Below are positions 63,891-64,000 of a stretch of 64,000 bases of DNA, one piece after another. The stretch covers positions 185,108 through 249,107 of the forward strand of contig JAUXVD010000021.1 of NCBI GenBank assembly GCA_030684575.1, written 5' to 3'. Below the pieces are notes generated by a model. That model saw nothing but the letters and a program-made list of their open reading frames with translations. It ran no database searches and was not told where the DNA came from. The translations under genes were made by a program, and so were the position numbers. Source of the DNA: Nitrospirota bacterium (GTDB taxonomy: Bacteria > Nitrospirota > Nitrospiria > Nitrospirales > Nitrospiraceae). Numbering within the stretch: the first letter of the stretch is position 1; each line of letters opens with the position of its first letter.

Positions 63891-64000
63891 TTACAACCAG
63901 GTGACGCGCTCGGCCGGCCGAATGTAGATCGGCTCTTCGACCTGAATACGCGCCACTTCCTTGCCCGACTTGTTGAAGCCCAACACGGTATCGTTGTACA
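63891..64000 (-). CDS. C-terminal tail of a partial protein, possibly nitrite oxidoreductase beta subunit
   Basis: Only the last 35 codons are in the window (YNDTVLGFNKSGKEVARI..., ending ERVTWL-stop). The tail resembles, from memory, the C-terminus of Nitrospira NxrB-type iron-sulfur subunits, but 35 residues carry no cysteine motif and the match cannot be confirmed here. A strong terminator follows, indicating a well-expressed gene at the end of its transcript. Other oxidoreductase subunits are possible. Confidence 0.4.
   Translation of the reverse strand, partial: YNDTVLGFNKSGKEVARIQVEEPIYIRPAERVTWL

Overview
The window looks like a chromosomal segment around the replication origin of a GC-rich, diderm, probably aerobic chemolithotroph. 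I favour Nitrospira or a close relative. The reasons are the gene set (lpxC, RND efflux and lipoproteins give an outer membrane; pirin, DoxX and CDGSH redox genes; a long ThyX-like protein), the dispersed short palindromic repeats, and a 35-residue C-terminal tail at the right edge that resembles, from memory only, the end of a nitrite oxidoreductase beta subunit. The genus assignment is inference; no 16S rRNA is present.

Layout. 1-14.5 kb is mostly minus strand: tldD/tldE, a DUF1295 membrane protein, an SDR protein, ettA, a HugZ-like protein, two alpha/beta hydrolases behind a 1078-residue orphan membrane protein, selO and two tandem DUF2294 genes. 14.8-20.2 kb holds small hypotheticals, an esterase, an HNH protein, a TPR protein and a divergent ThyX-like protein. 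20.4-32.4 kb is the origin region, read rightward: hisS, a dsrE/dsrF/dsrH-like trio, oriC, dnaA, dnaN, gyrB, gyrA, then dciA (opposite strand) and smpB. The dsrH-dnaA gap has a seven-unit DnaA-trio-like array next to a DnaA box and a perfect box just before dnaA; further boxes lie 5' of and inside dsrE.

32.4-48 kb is a rightward redox and detoxification block: DoxX, NmrA, pirin and a DsbA/FrnE-like protein behind a promoter with a perfect inverted repeat, then ankyrin, GlcG-type haem-binding, two VOC proteins, a CDGSH protein, a Rieske-flavodoxin fusion, a complete RND tripartite pump, nitroreductase, SDR, RidA and an AlkA-type glycosylase. 48-51.5 kb has a ferredoxin-metallo-beta-lactamase fusion, a BT1-like transporter, repeats and tmRNA.

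51.5-64 kb is patchier and shows decay: a SUMF1-domain protein, a methyltransferase pseudogene, PPK2, a gene-poor kilobase with a strong terminator, an APC permease, pterin dehydratase, a RiPP-type radical SAM enzyme with no visible precursor, an AhpD-like protein, a frameshifted inositol monophosphatase, a HARE-HTH protein under a palindrome-rich promoter, lpxC, a broken IS30 transposase and the partial right-edge gene. A family of six dispersed inverted-repeat elements (15.1, 17.5, 48.0, 50.7, 51.0, 55.1 kb) sits at gene ends; one supplies the stop codon of the glycosylase gene.
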